A DNA stretch of 32,039 nt from Branchiostoma floridae. Taxonomy: Eukaryota > Chordata > Leptocardii > Amphioxiformes > Branchiostomatidae. Every line of letters begins with the position of its first letter. The stretch's first letter is position 1. Positions 18,293 to 29,108 of the stretch are shown here, piece by piece. The notes beneath the pieces were generated by a model that searched no databases, was not told where the DNA came from, and saw nothing but the letters and a program-made list of their open reading frames with translations. A program made the position numbers and the translations under genes. The stretch lies in assembly GCF_000003815.2 (NCBI RefSeq), contig NC_049983.1, positions 5,899,976 through 5,932,014 on the forward strand, written 5' to 3'.

Positions 18293-19714
18293 CTAACCCG
18301 ACAGAAAGAGATTGACAGAATGAATGAACGAACTTTTTTTGCTCGATAATCTTATGTGGTACAACCCATGGCAACAGCCAATACTAAACAAGAATACAAG
18401 ACTACAAAATATTATTGATAACCTTGTATGAGTTACACTATATTACATGATGATTTGATCTCGTCGCTTTTTGAACGAAATACAAAGAAGCCTATGTAGA
18501 GGCGAATATCGCCCATTCCTCATTAACTGGGAAAATTGGAGGTAGAAAATTGTAAAAAATAAAGTTGTCCAAAACGCTTACCTGCTGGTATGAACTTGTT
18601 ACCACTTATATCGACTATCTTTTGCTATTTTTGTCTGGTGCTAACACGCTTAATTTTGGAGATATTTGATTTTTAGTAGCCCATGTCATCTTTCCTACAA
18701 GTTCGTAATAAAGAGCATATTACTACACAGAGAAATGTTCCAGCAAGTAATAGTGGATTAACAACAGCCAAATTAGCGAATTTTCCAACCCAAAACCTTC
18801 AAATTACACGCCAATGAGAAATATTTAACTGCCGTGTCATTTGTTTCGGAATAATCATCAAAATTACTAGCTATTAAGTTTGCTACATTTGTATAAAAGT
18901 AAATAAATGATATATTTTTTTCTGATATGAAGACAAACCGTTTAATACTCCTTAATTTTCACCCTGTAGGATGGGATAAGAGCGATAGAATATATTTATG
19001 AAAATGGTTGGAAGCAGGTGATATCTATTCTACAGGTAAATGCCAATGAACTGTGGTAACGTAAATTACAGAATCTCTTACATTTTGAGGAAAGCCGAAT
19101 AGTGTACATACTGGCTCTATTTGGACTGATCAGGTCATGTTCGTCTATAATGCTGGACCTCTTATCTTCATGTTGCTAACTCAGACTAGCAAAAAAGTGT
19201 ATCTTTGTTATCCGGAATACCCGTATAATCTTGTTCGTCCTGTACCCACCCGGACTCTGCGGAAAGACACCCAAGATATGCAAGGTCTCTATCTTGGCGG
19301 GGTCTATTTAAATACATGCTAAGTAACAAAGGATTCACGCAATCACACGCTCTAGGTCAGAACCGCTTCGTCCTCGCGTCCTTTAATCAAGTCTTTGGGA
19401 ATAGCAGGACATGATGCGATGGCAACATGCACCAGATGGACTGGGCCTTTCTAGCACAAGCTTTCGATATTGGAAAGACAACAAACTAAACACCAGTTAT
19501 CGCACTTCTTATAAAACATTTTTTAATGTCAGGAAAATTTTTGTTCCTGGAACAAACACAATGTCACATCAATACAGAATGAATGTGCTACCTAACAAAA
19601 TGTCCATCCATACACCTTATATCGTGTGGTTAAATAATACTGGCAGAAAGAACTGTGTAATATGTGTATAACAAGGCTTTTGTTGATGAGCAAGGCTATA
19701 AACAACATTATCAT
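18293..19714. other. Intron 2 stretch without gene
   Basis: No coding or RNA evidence. It contains one member of the GGTAACGTAAATTA motif (19055-19070) that is iterated further right. Confidence 0.4.
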
Positions 19715-19935
19715 ATAGCCAGGCGCCGCGGACCAATCAGAAGGCCCCGTTCCACGTTGGTTATGACGCCGTAACACAAAGATCCAGGCCAGGCAGGTGG
19801 GTTTCGCTCCTCTGATTGGTCAGAATGAATCGACACCGGCACCGGTGTCGATTTGTATCCACACCGGCACCAGCGTCGATGCAAATCGACACCGGTGCCG
19901 GTGTCGATTCATTTTGACCAATCAAAAGTAGCGAT
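19715..19935. repeat. Dispersed repeat with a long hairpin
   Basis: The left part (19715-19800) matches 888-1000. From about 19804 to 19930 there is a long inverted repeat: ctgattggtcagaatgaatc and gacaccggcaccggtgtcg on one side mirror the other side, ending in gattcattttgaccaatcaa. Arms are about 50 bp with a short degenerate centre of the same motif. Confidence 0.75.
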
Positions 19936-20307
19936 ACACACAAGAAAGTAAGATATATGCAGGCATTGACCAATAAAAAGGAGCGAAACAAATACCAGAG
20001 CAGAGGGAACAAGTACAGACTGTAAGGGGGATGGCTCCTTCTAACATTGATAATGAGTTTTGTTCGTTCTAAAAAGCCCGCAAATGTTTCGGATATTTTC
20101 TGTGGAAATTTTTGGTTTCAAAATGCAGTGTGTAATCTCCTTACATATGCACGTACCAAAGAACAAATGTGAATTTTCAGAAATTCGATAAAGGACACAC
20201 AGGGATGTCGATCTCGGAGATTCGAGGACGAATCTTGAAAAGAAAAGGGGGAGTAGTGTAACAGTGGTGTTCAAGGACTGCTAAACCGAAGACGCCTAAT
20301 GGCTTAA

Positions 20308-20392
20308 GCCTTTTGGCCGAACGGTTTGCACGTTCGATTTGTGATCCGGCTGCCCGGGCTCGGCGCGGGTTCGAATCCCGGGAGTCGGGGTG
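20308..20392 (+). repeat. tRNA-like sequence (SINE head or tRNA pseudogene)
   Basis: Has an A-box match (TTGGCCGAACGGTT) and a perfect B box (GGTTCGAATCC) at tRNA spacing. The 3' half (GGGAGTCGG) finds no matching 5' acceptor strand and the anticodon stem is weak. It is therefore not called as a functional tRNA. Confidence 0.6.
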
Positions 20393-20612
20393 TTGTTTCT
20401 TTCCGTTCTTACTCGCCCCTCGTATTTCTACATTCCTATGAGAAATGAAAAGTCCCAGCATCGTAAAATTCACTGAAACAGGAACATATAAACAGACTGC
20501 ATTGTGACTCTATGGCAAGCCAAGCCCACCTACAGTAACATTACAGCAGATAATACGTCTTTGGTTGATGTGCTCTTGCTGAACATCCGATGACATGTTG
20601 AAGAAAAAAAAT

Positions 20613-20990
20613 GGTAACGTAAATTATATGGTAACGTAAATTATATTTATGCTTTTAATGATAAATAAAATTTTAACAAACAGCTCTGGAAAGATTAACT
20701 CTGCAGGCAATTACTTATCTGGGAGCATTCTTTCCTATGAGTACAAAAGTAATGATCTTTCTATACATTCTAAGGGACTTATTATGGTAACGTAAATTAT
20801 ATCAAAAAAGTGACAAACGGCCTGAGATTGGCGGTTATAGTCATGTTTCCAACATTCGTGTTTTATGTGTTCTGTCATTTGTCTGTTACGCAACACCACT
20901 GTTTAGCAGATAAAACAGTGAAAAAATTATCGGAAAATGTCTTTTCGTAAGCAAATTACACCCAACAGAAGTTCGGTAACGTAAATTATA
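20613..20990 (+). repeat. Iterated motif GGTAACGTAAATTATA (4 exact copies)
   Basis: Exact copies lie at 20613-20628, 20630-20645, 20786-20801 and 20975-20990. A degenerate one is at about 21082-21096 and a 15/16 match at 19055-19070. All are on the plus strand, and only the first two are in tandem. It lies in oxygenase intron 2. No known element explains it. Confidence 0.75.
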
Positions 20991-21602
20991 CAAAAGTTGG
21001 CGACAAGAATAAAACGGCATCTGACGTAAAAAGGTCGTCTGCTCGACAAGTTCATCAACACGTGACAAGCCGGCCTAAGTGGTTGATGTAAATTATGACT
21101 GAAAATTTAAAGAACTAACGTCTTTTCATTATCAGAATGCCACGATATTCACCTTTATAGCATTTCCGACACGTGTTTTTAGCGTGTTTCTAAGCAAAAC
21201 CTTACCCGGGACGACCAAAAGGCAACTAACAATTGTGGGAAAACATTGCTTAGCATATTACTATCATGTACTTGTAACGGAAAAGGGCAAAATACGTAGT
21301 CATTGTGTCTTTAAAGAAAACTGTGGCCCTCTGCTTATGTGCGACAGCAATTTGCCCCTTTAACGAGGAATGGGCGATATATATATACGATTTGGACATG
21401 ATAACATTACATGGAAAATATAAGATGAGGGGGGGGGGGCAGAGTTTGTATTAGCTGAATTTCAAGGTAGACTTTTCGCAAGGGACTGGTTCTGGTTTCG
21501 ACTACCTGAGAAGCCTGGTAGAGGCTAAGACGTCCATAAGGATCTCATACGGATTTTCACTATAAACGCACGTGTGAACCCATCTTTACAAATCTGAAGT
21601 AC

Positions 21603-21727
21603 CTTTCTCTCTCCACGCACTCCCAGCCCTGGCGCTCCCGGTCCCTGTCGTTGGCTCGAGCGTACTTCTCTTTGATCTCAGCGGGCAGGGCGTAGAACCG
21701 GTCGGTTACATCATACATCGCGTCCAC
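21603..21727 (-). CDS. 2OG-Fe(II) oxygenase (IPNS-like), exon 2
   Basis: 125-nt exon, phase 0 at entry (acceptor ttccctccag) and phase 2 at exit (gtactt). It encodes VDAMYDVTDRFYALPAEIKE followed by KYARANDRDRERQGWECVERE. The F-x-LP-x-E-x-K block belongs to the N-terminal non-haem dioxygenase domain (DIOX_N). Confidence 0.88.
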
Positions 21728-21849
21728 CTGGAGGGAAAGGAAAGAAAGGAAAGTGATCTCGATCCAGTTTTAGCTCACTGAAGAGCTAGTCTTCCACTTG
21801 TCTCGTGACAGAGAGGACAGACGCTATTCAAAAGTGCACTTGTGAAGTA

Positions 21850-22130
21850 AAGGTGACACTAGTGTGGTATACTGGTATCACTTATCAAGTTGGCAACTAC
21901 ATACACTCATGGCTTCGACACTGGTGTCACTTTTACAACTATCCAATAAGTTTCACTTCTGCAACTACAGCCATGCCTATCTTAATTAGGACACAACAAA
22001 ACCTATTTGCCCATTTTAGTACACTACCGTCATGTTGACCATCCCTGCAGAAGAAAAATCCTTTTTTTGAATCAGGCGAAAATTAAAGAGCGCGCTGATG
22101 TCATCCAATTTACTTGCTGTGGACTTACCA
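21850..22130. mobile_element. Family 2 element, intact-looking copy
   Basis: Matches 6353-6740 without the nested foldback: gtgacactagtgtggtatac, then cacttttacaactatcc, then catttt…gtcatgttga, then aggcgaaaattaa, then gcgcgctgatgtcatcca, then ttgctgtgg. It lies in oxygenase intron 1. Confidence 0.6.
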
Positions 22131-22389
22131 AGAAGTGAGAAGAAGACGAACTTATACACTAGACTAGATCTGATCTGACTGAGTAAATCCTTTTTGGCAA
22201 GTGCTTTACTTTGTGTACTGAATATAACGTTATAGCGCATTCCAGGGCCTCCATGAAAAGCAGTGTTAGTCACTGATGGAAGCTTACCCTGGTAAAAGAA
22301 CACAGAAATAAATAAATAAATAAATAAACATAAAATCTTTACAGTAGAGGAAAACTGCACTGCTGGTTGTGAGCGTAACTATCTACAAA

Positions 22390-22905
22390 TCAGGGTAGAA
22401 ATATCTGTTTTGTCGTTGATAAACTCGAGGTAGAAATATCTTTTTTGTTATTGATGAACTCGTGGTAGAAATATCTCGTTTGTTGTTGATAAACTCGTGG
22501 TAGAAATATATCGTTTGTTGTTGATAAACTTGGTGTAGAAATATCTTTTTTGTTATTGATAAACTCGTGATAGAAATATATCGTTTGTTGTTGATAAACT
22601 CGTGGAAGAAATATCTCGTTTGTTGTTGATAAACTCGTGGAAGAAATATCTCGTTTGTTGTTGATAAACTCGGTGTAGAAATATATCGTTTGTTGTTGAT
22701 AAACTCGGGGTAGAAATATTTCGTTTGTTGTTGATAAACTCGGGGTAGAAATATCTCGTTTGTTGTTGATAAACTCGGTGTAGAAATCTCTTTTTTGTTA
22801 TTGATAAACGCGTGATATAAATATTTCGTTTGTTGTTGATAAACTCGGTGTAGAAATATATCGTTTGTTGTTGATAAACTCGTGGTAGAAATATCTCTTT
22901 TGTTT
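22390..22905. repeat. 35-bp tandem array, about 15 copies
   Basis: The unit contains gataaactcgtggtagaaat and atctcgtttgttgtt. Spacing is 35 bp throughout, with a few percent variation between copies. Two further copies lie at about 23612-23685 beyond the Penelope-like remnant. It makes an artefactual long frame on the minus strand. Confidence 0.92.
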
Positions 22906-22974
22906 CCGAAAATAGTTTCATAAGTTTGGTAAAATATAGGATGAAGGAGAATTCTTTTGACACAACCTGTGGTT

Positions 22975-23611
22975 ACTTACATGGCTTACGTTTTCGATGT
23001 CTCTCAGACACCTTCGTCAGAGCTCCTAACTGGAGTTCTGCTTCTCACCGCTATATGTAGCCGATGTAGGTGGCGCCTTTGCGGTGAGAAAACAATCCCA
23101 AACGTGGTTTACCTTGTATCCCCCCTCGTCCCGGTTCATCACTGGGGTTGACTTTCTTATCCAGATGGCCTCCTTAATCCACCGTGCCCGCCTATTGTCG
23201 TCCCTGTATATGACCTTCGCCTCCTCCAATTAAGTCAATTACGCAATTGTTCCTGGCGATATGGTCTGTAACTGCCGACTTCTTTTCTTCTTTCAGCGCA
23301 AGTCTTTTCTGTGATCTTGTGTATCTTGTGGCATCTATATTGTTGGCTTATTTCTTGTGTTATTCTAACCTCGTCCCAAAAGTCCTTCCTGTTTCACCAA
23401 TGTACACCTGATCACAGCTCTGGCAAGGGATTCTGTACACACAGTCTGTTTTGGCTAAGTCCTCCTGTTTGTCCTTAGGATGCACTAACAGACTTCTCAG
23501 TGTTGTTTTGGGTTTGACTGCAGTGGCTATCCCGTGTTTACGAAACACCCTTTCCAAAGGTTCCGTGACTCCTTTGATGTAAGAAAGGGTGGAAAGGGTG
23601 TTTCGTAAACT
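22975..23611 (-). mobile_element. Penelope-like retroelement remnant: GIY-YIG endonuclease end, frameshifted
   Basis: The minus strand encodes TLRSLLVHPKDKQED…CVYRIPCQSCDQ…VYIGETGRTFGTRLE, the Cys-pair and GIY-YIG start typical of Penelope-like elements. A TAA follows in place of the usual Glu before His. In another frame it continues as TDHIARNNCVI, EEAKVIYRDDNRRARWIKEA and IWIRKSTPVMNRDEGGYKVN. The stop and frame changes show it is dead. The reverse-transcriptase part is missing. The 35-bp repeats flank it on both sides. Confidence 0.8.
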
Positions 23612-24189
23612 TTTGTTGTTGATAAACTCGGTGTAGAAATATCTCTTTTGTTGTTGATAAACTCGTGGTAGAATTACCTCCTTTATTGTCGACACGTTGA
23701 CTCAATCATATGGAAAACTTCATTCATGAATCAAAAAACTGATGCGAATGTGGAAATAAAAAAAGGGCCAAATAAGAAAAGTTGAACAAATGACTAAACA
23801 CACAGAGTATGGTATACAGAACAATATAACGTTAATTTTAGTTCTTTCGCATCTTCTTTTTTTACTTTTGAATTAACTTTGACATTCTACGATATTAGTG
23901 TCCGATGTCCAATTTTGGCAACTTGCCACATATATCTACTTATTTTGCAGCAGCTTTGCACGATTTCAATATGGTTGAAAGCGTTTCTTAATTTCTGGAA
24001 ACGGACGAAATTCAAAGTGCGCGCGCGGATGCCATCCATATAATCAAAGTCACAGTTTTGTACTGTTTTGTACTTTTGTACTATTGTCTATATTTGTCCA
24101 ATTTCTTCTATTTCTCCAGTGACCTGTGGCACAATTTAAAAAAAAAAAGCTGTCAAAACCAAGATTTCCTTGTTCTTCTGCGTTAAGGA

Positions 24190-24430
24190 TAAGAATTCCA
24201 TACGGACCTCATGCGGTCTTGAATATGCGCGCGTGTGAACCCAGCTTAATTGAATGTTTTGAATTCTTAATACTCCCTTTCCACTAGACACGTGCACGCT
24301 CTGCTCTCACTGCGACCTAAAACGGATATGTGTAACCTTCGATTTAATACCGGACATATCAAACAAGATGTAAAAGTGTGACTGAAAAGACAACAAAACA
24401 CACAAAGCGTAAAAAGATCCGTTTTTTTTT
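24190..24430. repeat. Dispersed repeat fragments (two families)
   Basis: 24190-24245 resembles 21530-21590 (cata.ggayctcatrcgg … cgtgtgaaccca.ctt). 24300-24430 resembles 24855-24985 (tgcgacctaaaRcggatRtg, tgtaacctt, gtaaaagtgtg, aagcg.aaaaagat) and weakly 11270-11320. Non-coding, in oxygenase intron 1. Confidence 0.5.
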
Positions 24431-24558
24431 GCAGTCCCTATGCAACAGTTTTGTACTTGGTGTTGATTTACTTGGTCAAGCAATGCGCGCCCTTAATTGT
24501 ATCAATGAGGGAGAGGGTTCACTTTAAGTGGTTAAGCGGTACCTGTTGTCAAACGTAC

Positions 24559-24697
24559 CTGCTCTTCAGAAATCCCCGTATTCTTCAGGTAAGCGAACCC
24601 CGACGTTGTGAAGGAGTGCATGAGTTCTTCCGTCAGGGCTTCCAAGTCGGCCTCGGAGATGTTCCGAGAAGTCAATGACCCTAATGTAACCACCCAT
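24559..24697 (-). CDS. 2OG-Fe(II) oxygenase (IPNS-like), exon 1, with a frameshift
   Basis: The start codon is placed at 24697 (MGGYIRVIDFS), which supplies the usual N-terminal strand VIDFS. At 24661-24667 (tcggaac on the minus strand) one base too many shifts the frame. The next frame then reads NISEADLEALTEELMHSFTT and SGFAYLKNTGISEEQ to donor gtacgt. With the extra base ignored, the exon is 46 codons and ends in phase 0, as exon 2 requires. It is either a real frameshift or a one-base sequence error. A possible acceptor (atcaacag) at 24716-24717 may join a 5' untranslated exon. The gene spans 24697 to 11433, and the assembled product would be about 310 residues. Confidence 0.72.
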
Positions 24698-25159
24698 CTT
24701 TTCCGGTAGCCTGGCCTGTTGATGATAGGTCATATGTTACGAGACAGTCTATGTCACACATGTCATCCCATAATTACAACCCGACGAACAGGTCGGTCTA
24801 GTTCTAAGCCCTATGTCAGAAAGAGATATCCATCAATCCCCCCTTCCATCAAGGACGGGGACCGCGCTGCGACCTAAAGCGGATGTGTGTAACCTTTGAT
24901 TTCAGACTGAGTGTATCGTAAAAGTGTGGCCGAAAAAGAAGAAAAAACGAAGCGCAAAAAGATTGGTTTTTTTCTCCTTTACAGTTCGTTGAGCGATGAT
25001 ATGAGGTATGAACTCCAGTTTTTTCGATAAAATGCATCAAGCGCTCTGTCAATCGCCGCTCGGCAAGAGCGAGGTCGCTGATGTAACTATACAGTGAGAC
25101 GCCCCCATGGCCCCCCATTACTGTACACTAGGGCTGGGTATCGGTACAGCGTACCGGTG

Positions 25160-25570
25160 TGACAGCGTTCTCGCCCCCCCGTGATATCGCCCCCCCGGGG
25201 GCAAAATCACTAGTGTTTTCGCCCCCCCCCGGGGCAGGATCACTAGCGATTTCGCCCCCCCCATCTCGCCCCCCTCTGGTGATTTCGCCCCCCCCCGGGG
25301 CAGGATCACTAGCGATTTCGCCCCCCCCATTTCGCCCCCTTTTGGTGATTTCGCCCCCCCTCCCGGGGCGAAATCGCTAGTGATATCGCCCCCCCCCCGG
25401 GGCGAAATCGCTAGTGATATCGCCCCCCCCCCGGGGCGAAATCGCTAGTGTTTTCGCCCCCCCCCCCTTCCCGGGGCGAAATCGCTAGTGATATCGCCCT
25501 CCCCCCCCCCCTCCCGGGGCGTAATCGCTAGTGATTTGGCCCCCCCTTACCCTCTTGGGGCGAAATCGCT
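25160..25570. repeat. C-rich tandem array inside the hAT-like element
   Basis: About ten units of roughly 30-40 bp combine C7-C11 tracts with ccggggcgaaatcgctagtg or the shorter gatttcgcc form. The minus strand holds many runs of seven or more G. Confidence 0.9.
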
Positions 25571-26425
25571 AGGGATTTCCAGTGATTTGCATCCTTCTAG
25601 TGATTTGCATCTCCAATGAACCTATAACTTACATTACTTTTGCTTCGTACAAATCACATCATACCTCCATTAAATATTTTTAGCTCTTGCAGATTTATAG
25701 TGTCATCTAGTCTCATTCATTCTGCAAATGAAGCTGTAATTGACACGTTTGAGTTAACACATGTGCAGATACTTTCGTTTAGCTGCATTTTATGATGACA
25801 TTTTTTCCTGAATTAAGAAAATGACTTGCGCATTTGCACAATCTATACATAGTGGTGCACATTTAATTTTAGAATTTTTGTACTTTGACATTAATTATGC
25901 AAATCAGAATCTCATTTTCATAATCATTATCTGATATGTTTCACCTTCCATAACCTTTAAATTACATAGATTACGTGTATTAAAGTCACAACATGGAAAC
26001 ACTAGAATTACATATTCGTCTCCTGAATCATGCACATTATGTGCTAATTTGCATTTTTGCATGTCATTTCGTAAAGCCAATGCCACTTATCCCTTATATC
26101 ATGGTATGTGAAGGTAAAAAGAAAAAGGGAAGTTCTGTTTCAGTGACACAAGCAGATTACATACATGTATCTGTAATTAGCACATGTTGTCATCTATGAA
26201 AAATAATTAGTTATGAAATATATTTGAGACTGAAATGAAATGAAATTAATATGCAGTAACAAGCTGCAAGTTAAGTATCTTAAGGCTATGCAAAAAAGTA
26301 GGTAAATATATACAGAAGTTATATATATATATACAAAAGTAGGTAACAAGACAGTGCTAATCATCATCACAGCATTAGGATTAAGATTCAACCGAACACT
26401 CTAGAAAACGGGAAGGATATCCCTA

Positions 26426-26570
26426 GGGGGGGGGGGGGCGAAAACGCTGGGATTGGGGGGGGGGCGAAAACGCCAGAAGGGGGCGAAAACGCTAGCGATC
26501 TCGCCCCCCGGGGGGGCGAGATCGCGGGGGGGGGCGAGATCGCTGTCACACCGGTACAAAACCGGTTTTT
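26426..26570. repeat. G-rich counterpart array, inverted relative to 25160-25570
   Basis: ggggggcgaaaacgct units are followed by cgagatcgctgtcacaccgg. The last is the inverse of ccggtgtgacagcg at 25153-25166, so the two arrays belong to subterminal inverted arms. Confidence 0.8.
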
Positions 26571-26999
26571 CTTATTGGACCGGTCCAGAAAAACCGGACC
26601 TGAAAAAAAAATTAGTTGGACCGGATGTTGGACCGATTAGAAAATTAACAGATTACTTTATCAGGCATTCACACGTTTTGGCGCTTGCAGGTGGAAGAAA
26701 ATAACAAGAGTGAAATAGAGTAGAGTTTATAGTAATTTCTACCAAGTTTTACAGCCAATCGTACAGGTGCAGTTAGCGTTGTAGGATTCTAAAACGCCAG
26801 TATAAGTCTAATACTTCACCAAACAGATTTCTTTGTAGTGAAATGGACCATTTGTATGAGTCATACTGAATCAGGTCCAGGTTCAGGTCGGGACCTGGAC
26901 CTGATCATCTGGACCTGAACCGGACCTGGACCTGAATTTTCTGTACCGGTACCCACCCCTACTGTACACAGATAGGCGAATACATCAAATAAGTTTCAG

Positions 27000-28400
27000 A
27001 CCGTTGAACCAAGTAAGACTGCATATTAAACTAGAGCTCGTCGACCTCATACCTCCATGGAATATTCAGTGTAAAGTTTGGTGATACAACTAGCTTTGCA
27101 CTACTGCCCCTGTAGTAACAGGCAACATGCGGGTGAAATAAGGGACTTCTTTGCATATCATTTGAACTCTAATGAGGCAAAATTACTTGATACGGGTATG
27201 GAAATAATGGGACACATACAGTCAGGAAGTTTGATATCAGCTACTCTGGTACAATGTCGTTGAAATTCCAGAGGTCCTTGAAGTGAAATCCCAATTTAGT
27301 GCCGGTGGTATTCGAGAGTGATCCAAATCTTCGAGCTCAAGGTCATTGTGCTGCCATGGTATTCCAGAGGTCACTGAGGTGAAACCTAAGCCCCCAACAA
27401 CATACACTGGTACAGTGTGCCGGCCGGCAGGGAGTATCTGACATCTGGTACAATTTAGATACAGATTTTCTATCCTAGTTATGCGAATCAAGCCCTGATT
27501 TGTATCATTAACACACCGGTCTGCCTAAACACCACAAACAACCACAAACGACCACAAACAACCACAAACGACCACAAACTACTATAATATGCAGTGTATA
27601 TGGGGCAATGACATTGTGTGACGCACTGGAGACAATGTTTATACATTTATGAATTTAAAAAATTATTCACCAGTTATTTCGAGATTAAAGCAATACTTAG
27701 CCACCATGTTGGATCATGCTTGCTTGCAATTGAGGCTGAAAAACACTTAGTATACAAGTTTTATAAGTTGACAACGATAGATGCTATAATCTATGAACAA
27801 ACAGCTTTCAAAGTTTTATCGCCCTGTCGTCTATAGAGCCAAGGAAGGTATCGAGAACTTCCCCATGCAGACTCCTAGCACGGGCGATCCAACATCTTGA
27901 AACCAGCGGATTAAATCGAAATTACTGGTGAATACGTAGGAGTTGTTGCGTTTTTTTTTTAATTCATAAAAGTTATGTCCCTTCTTTCCGGACATGAGAG
28001 CTATCTATCTTCCACCCAAAAATCGTGACCATCGCATATCCAGAACACGAGATATTAGACCCGGGAGTTCCGCTGCAGTACCAAAGAAATTTGCTTGGGG
28101 TCCCAAAATCTAATCTACCACCCTAACAACATATATACCAAATATGAAACCGATCCATGCAGCCATCTTGAGTTACACTGTACACAGACAGACAAACGCA
28201 ACTGACAATGTGACCTTATTAATATTTCATGGAGGTAATGATACAACACAAAAAAACGGTACCCCAGGAAAAATGCATACCCAATGGTGTAATGCTTACA
28301 CTTTGATATGCTCAAAATTCATTGAGTATACTTTTTCCGGGTCATATCCTAAAAACAAGGCAAGCCAGTTTTAGAAAATCGAAAATGTCAGAGAATATCT
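27000..28400. other. Intergenic stretch, no gene
   Basis: Contains ccacaaacRa repeats at about 27525-27585 and a dispersed-repeat fragment at about 27995-28050 (gagctatctatcttccaccc … gcatatccagaacacgagat), related to 10866-10915 and 16958-16998. No supported coding exon. Confidence 0.45.
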
Positions 28401-28403
28401 GAT

Positions 28404-28591
28404 GGATTTAAGGGGATTTAATTTCGCGGGGAAAAGGACTTTTCGCGGTGGTTTTAAGTTCGCAGTAGCACCATAGACTGCAGTCTAATACCATAATAGA
28501 AAAATGTTCGCGGTGGTTTTAAGTTCGCAGTGAAGTGGTCACCACGAAAACCGCGAACTTTAATCCACCGCGAACATTTTTGCATTTACAG
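28404..28591. mobile_element. MITE family 1, copy 2 (inverted, one end missing)
   Basis: The right end tgcatttacag and the repeated ttcgcggtgg / ccaccgcgaac blocks match 205-425 in the opposite orientation. The left terminal ~20 bp are absent or mutated. Confidence 0.7.
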
Positions 28592-28917
28592 AACACGTCT
28601 TTTATTTCATTAACCCACCCATAGTTAATAGCAGGCACGATAGAAACGCTTCGTCACAACACTGTCTTTGACGGCTGTCTTAACATCGGTAGAAATGGTG
28701 CACAATGAAAACAAAAACCCTGCACGACAGTGACGACAAAACGCGGGAATGATAATCCATGTCTGGCTATGTCAGTGTGGGACTGCAAAGCTGGTCTGTC
28801 TAAATGCGGGCCTAACACGGAACAATGTCGAGAGGCCGGACACCCATTCGATATCTTCTCACACGTGTTAAGTTCATTTTGGCAAGATAAAACAAGTCGT
28901 ATGTAGTAAAATGTTAC

Positions 28918-28982
28918 CTGCAAAAATTCAGATGAAGGAACGTACTCTCTCCGTTGGCGGTAATCCACTGGCGGGACAGCAC
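28918..28982 (-). CDS. Weak candidate exon
   Basis: A gtaaca donor and an AG acceptor bound a 65-nt segment reading AVPPVDYRQRREYVPSSEFL then Gln, ending in phase 0. The acceptor lacks a pyrimidine tract and no partner exon was found nearby, so this is only a possibility. Confidence 0.18.
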
Positions 28983-29108
28983 CTTTTGTTGTGTAACTTG
29001 GTGACGCACCTGCGCACTACACATGTCGTCATTGTCAATGGCTGATACCACTACCTCTAAGAACAGGTAACTGGTTGAACAGCTGAAAATTGGAGGGGTC
29101 TACATATA

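Larger units (their letters stand above)
25129..26961. mobile_element. Non-autonomous hAT-like element, 1833 bp, with 8-bp target duplication
   Basis: Terminal inverted repeats TAGGGCTGGGTA (left) and TACCCACCCCTA (right) match at 11 of 12 positions. Both are flanked by CTGTACAC (25121-25128 and 26962-26969), an exact 8-bp duplication as hAT elements make. Inside, left and right arms carry opposed C-rich and G-rich arrays, then rrccggaccggacctg-type repeats at the right end. No transposase is visible. Confidence 0.85.

Noticed and set aside
20308-20392. Functional tRNA gene
   Set aside because: A and B boxes are present, but acceptor and anticodon stems do not pair.
20177-20473. 98-residue minus-strand frame with DSNPRRARAAGS
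   Set aside because: It is the usual antisense reading of a tRNA-like B-box region, not a gene.
22390-22905. CRISPR-like array
   Set aside because: Units are contiguous 35-bp tandem copies with no unique spacers, and the genome is eukaryotic.
22553-22963. Long minus-strand reading frame with FINNKR / VYQQQ repeats
   Set aside because: Produced by the 35-bp tandem array, which repeats every three units in protein. No start context, splice sites or family.
25118-25380. Proline/glycine-rich frames on both strands
   Set aside because: Translation of the C-rich array in the hAT-like element.
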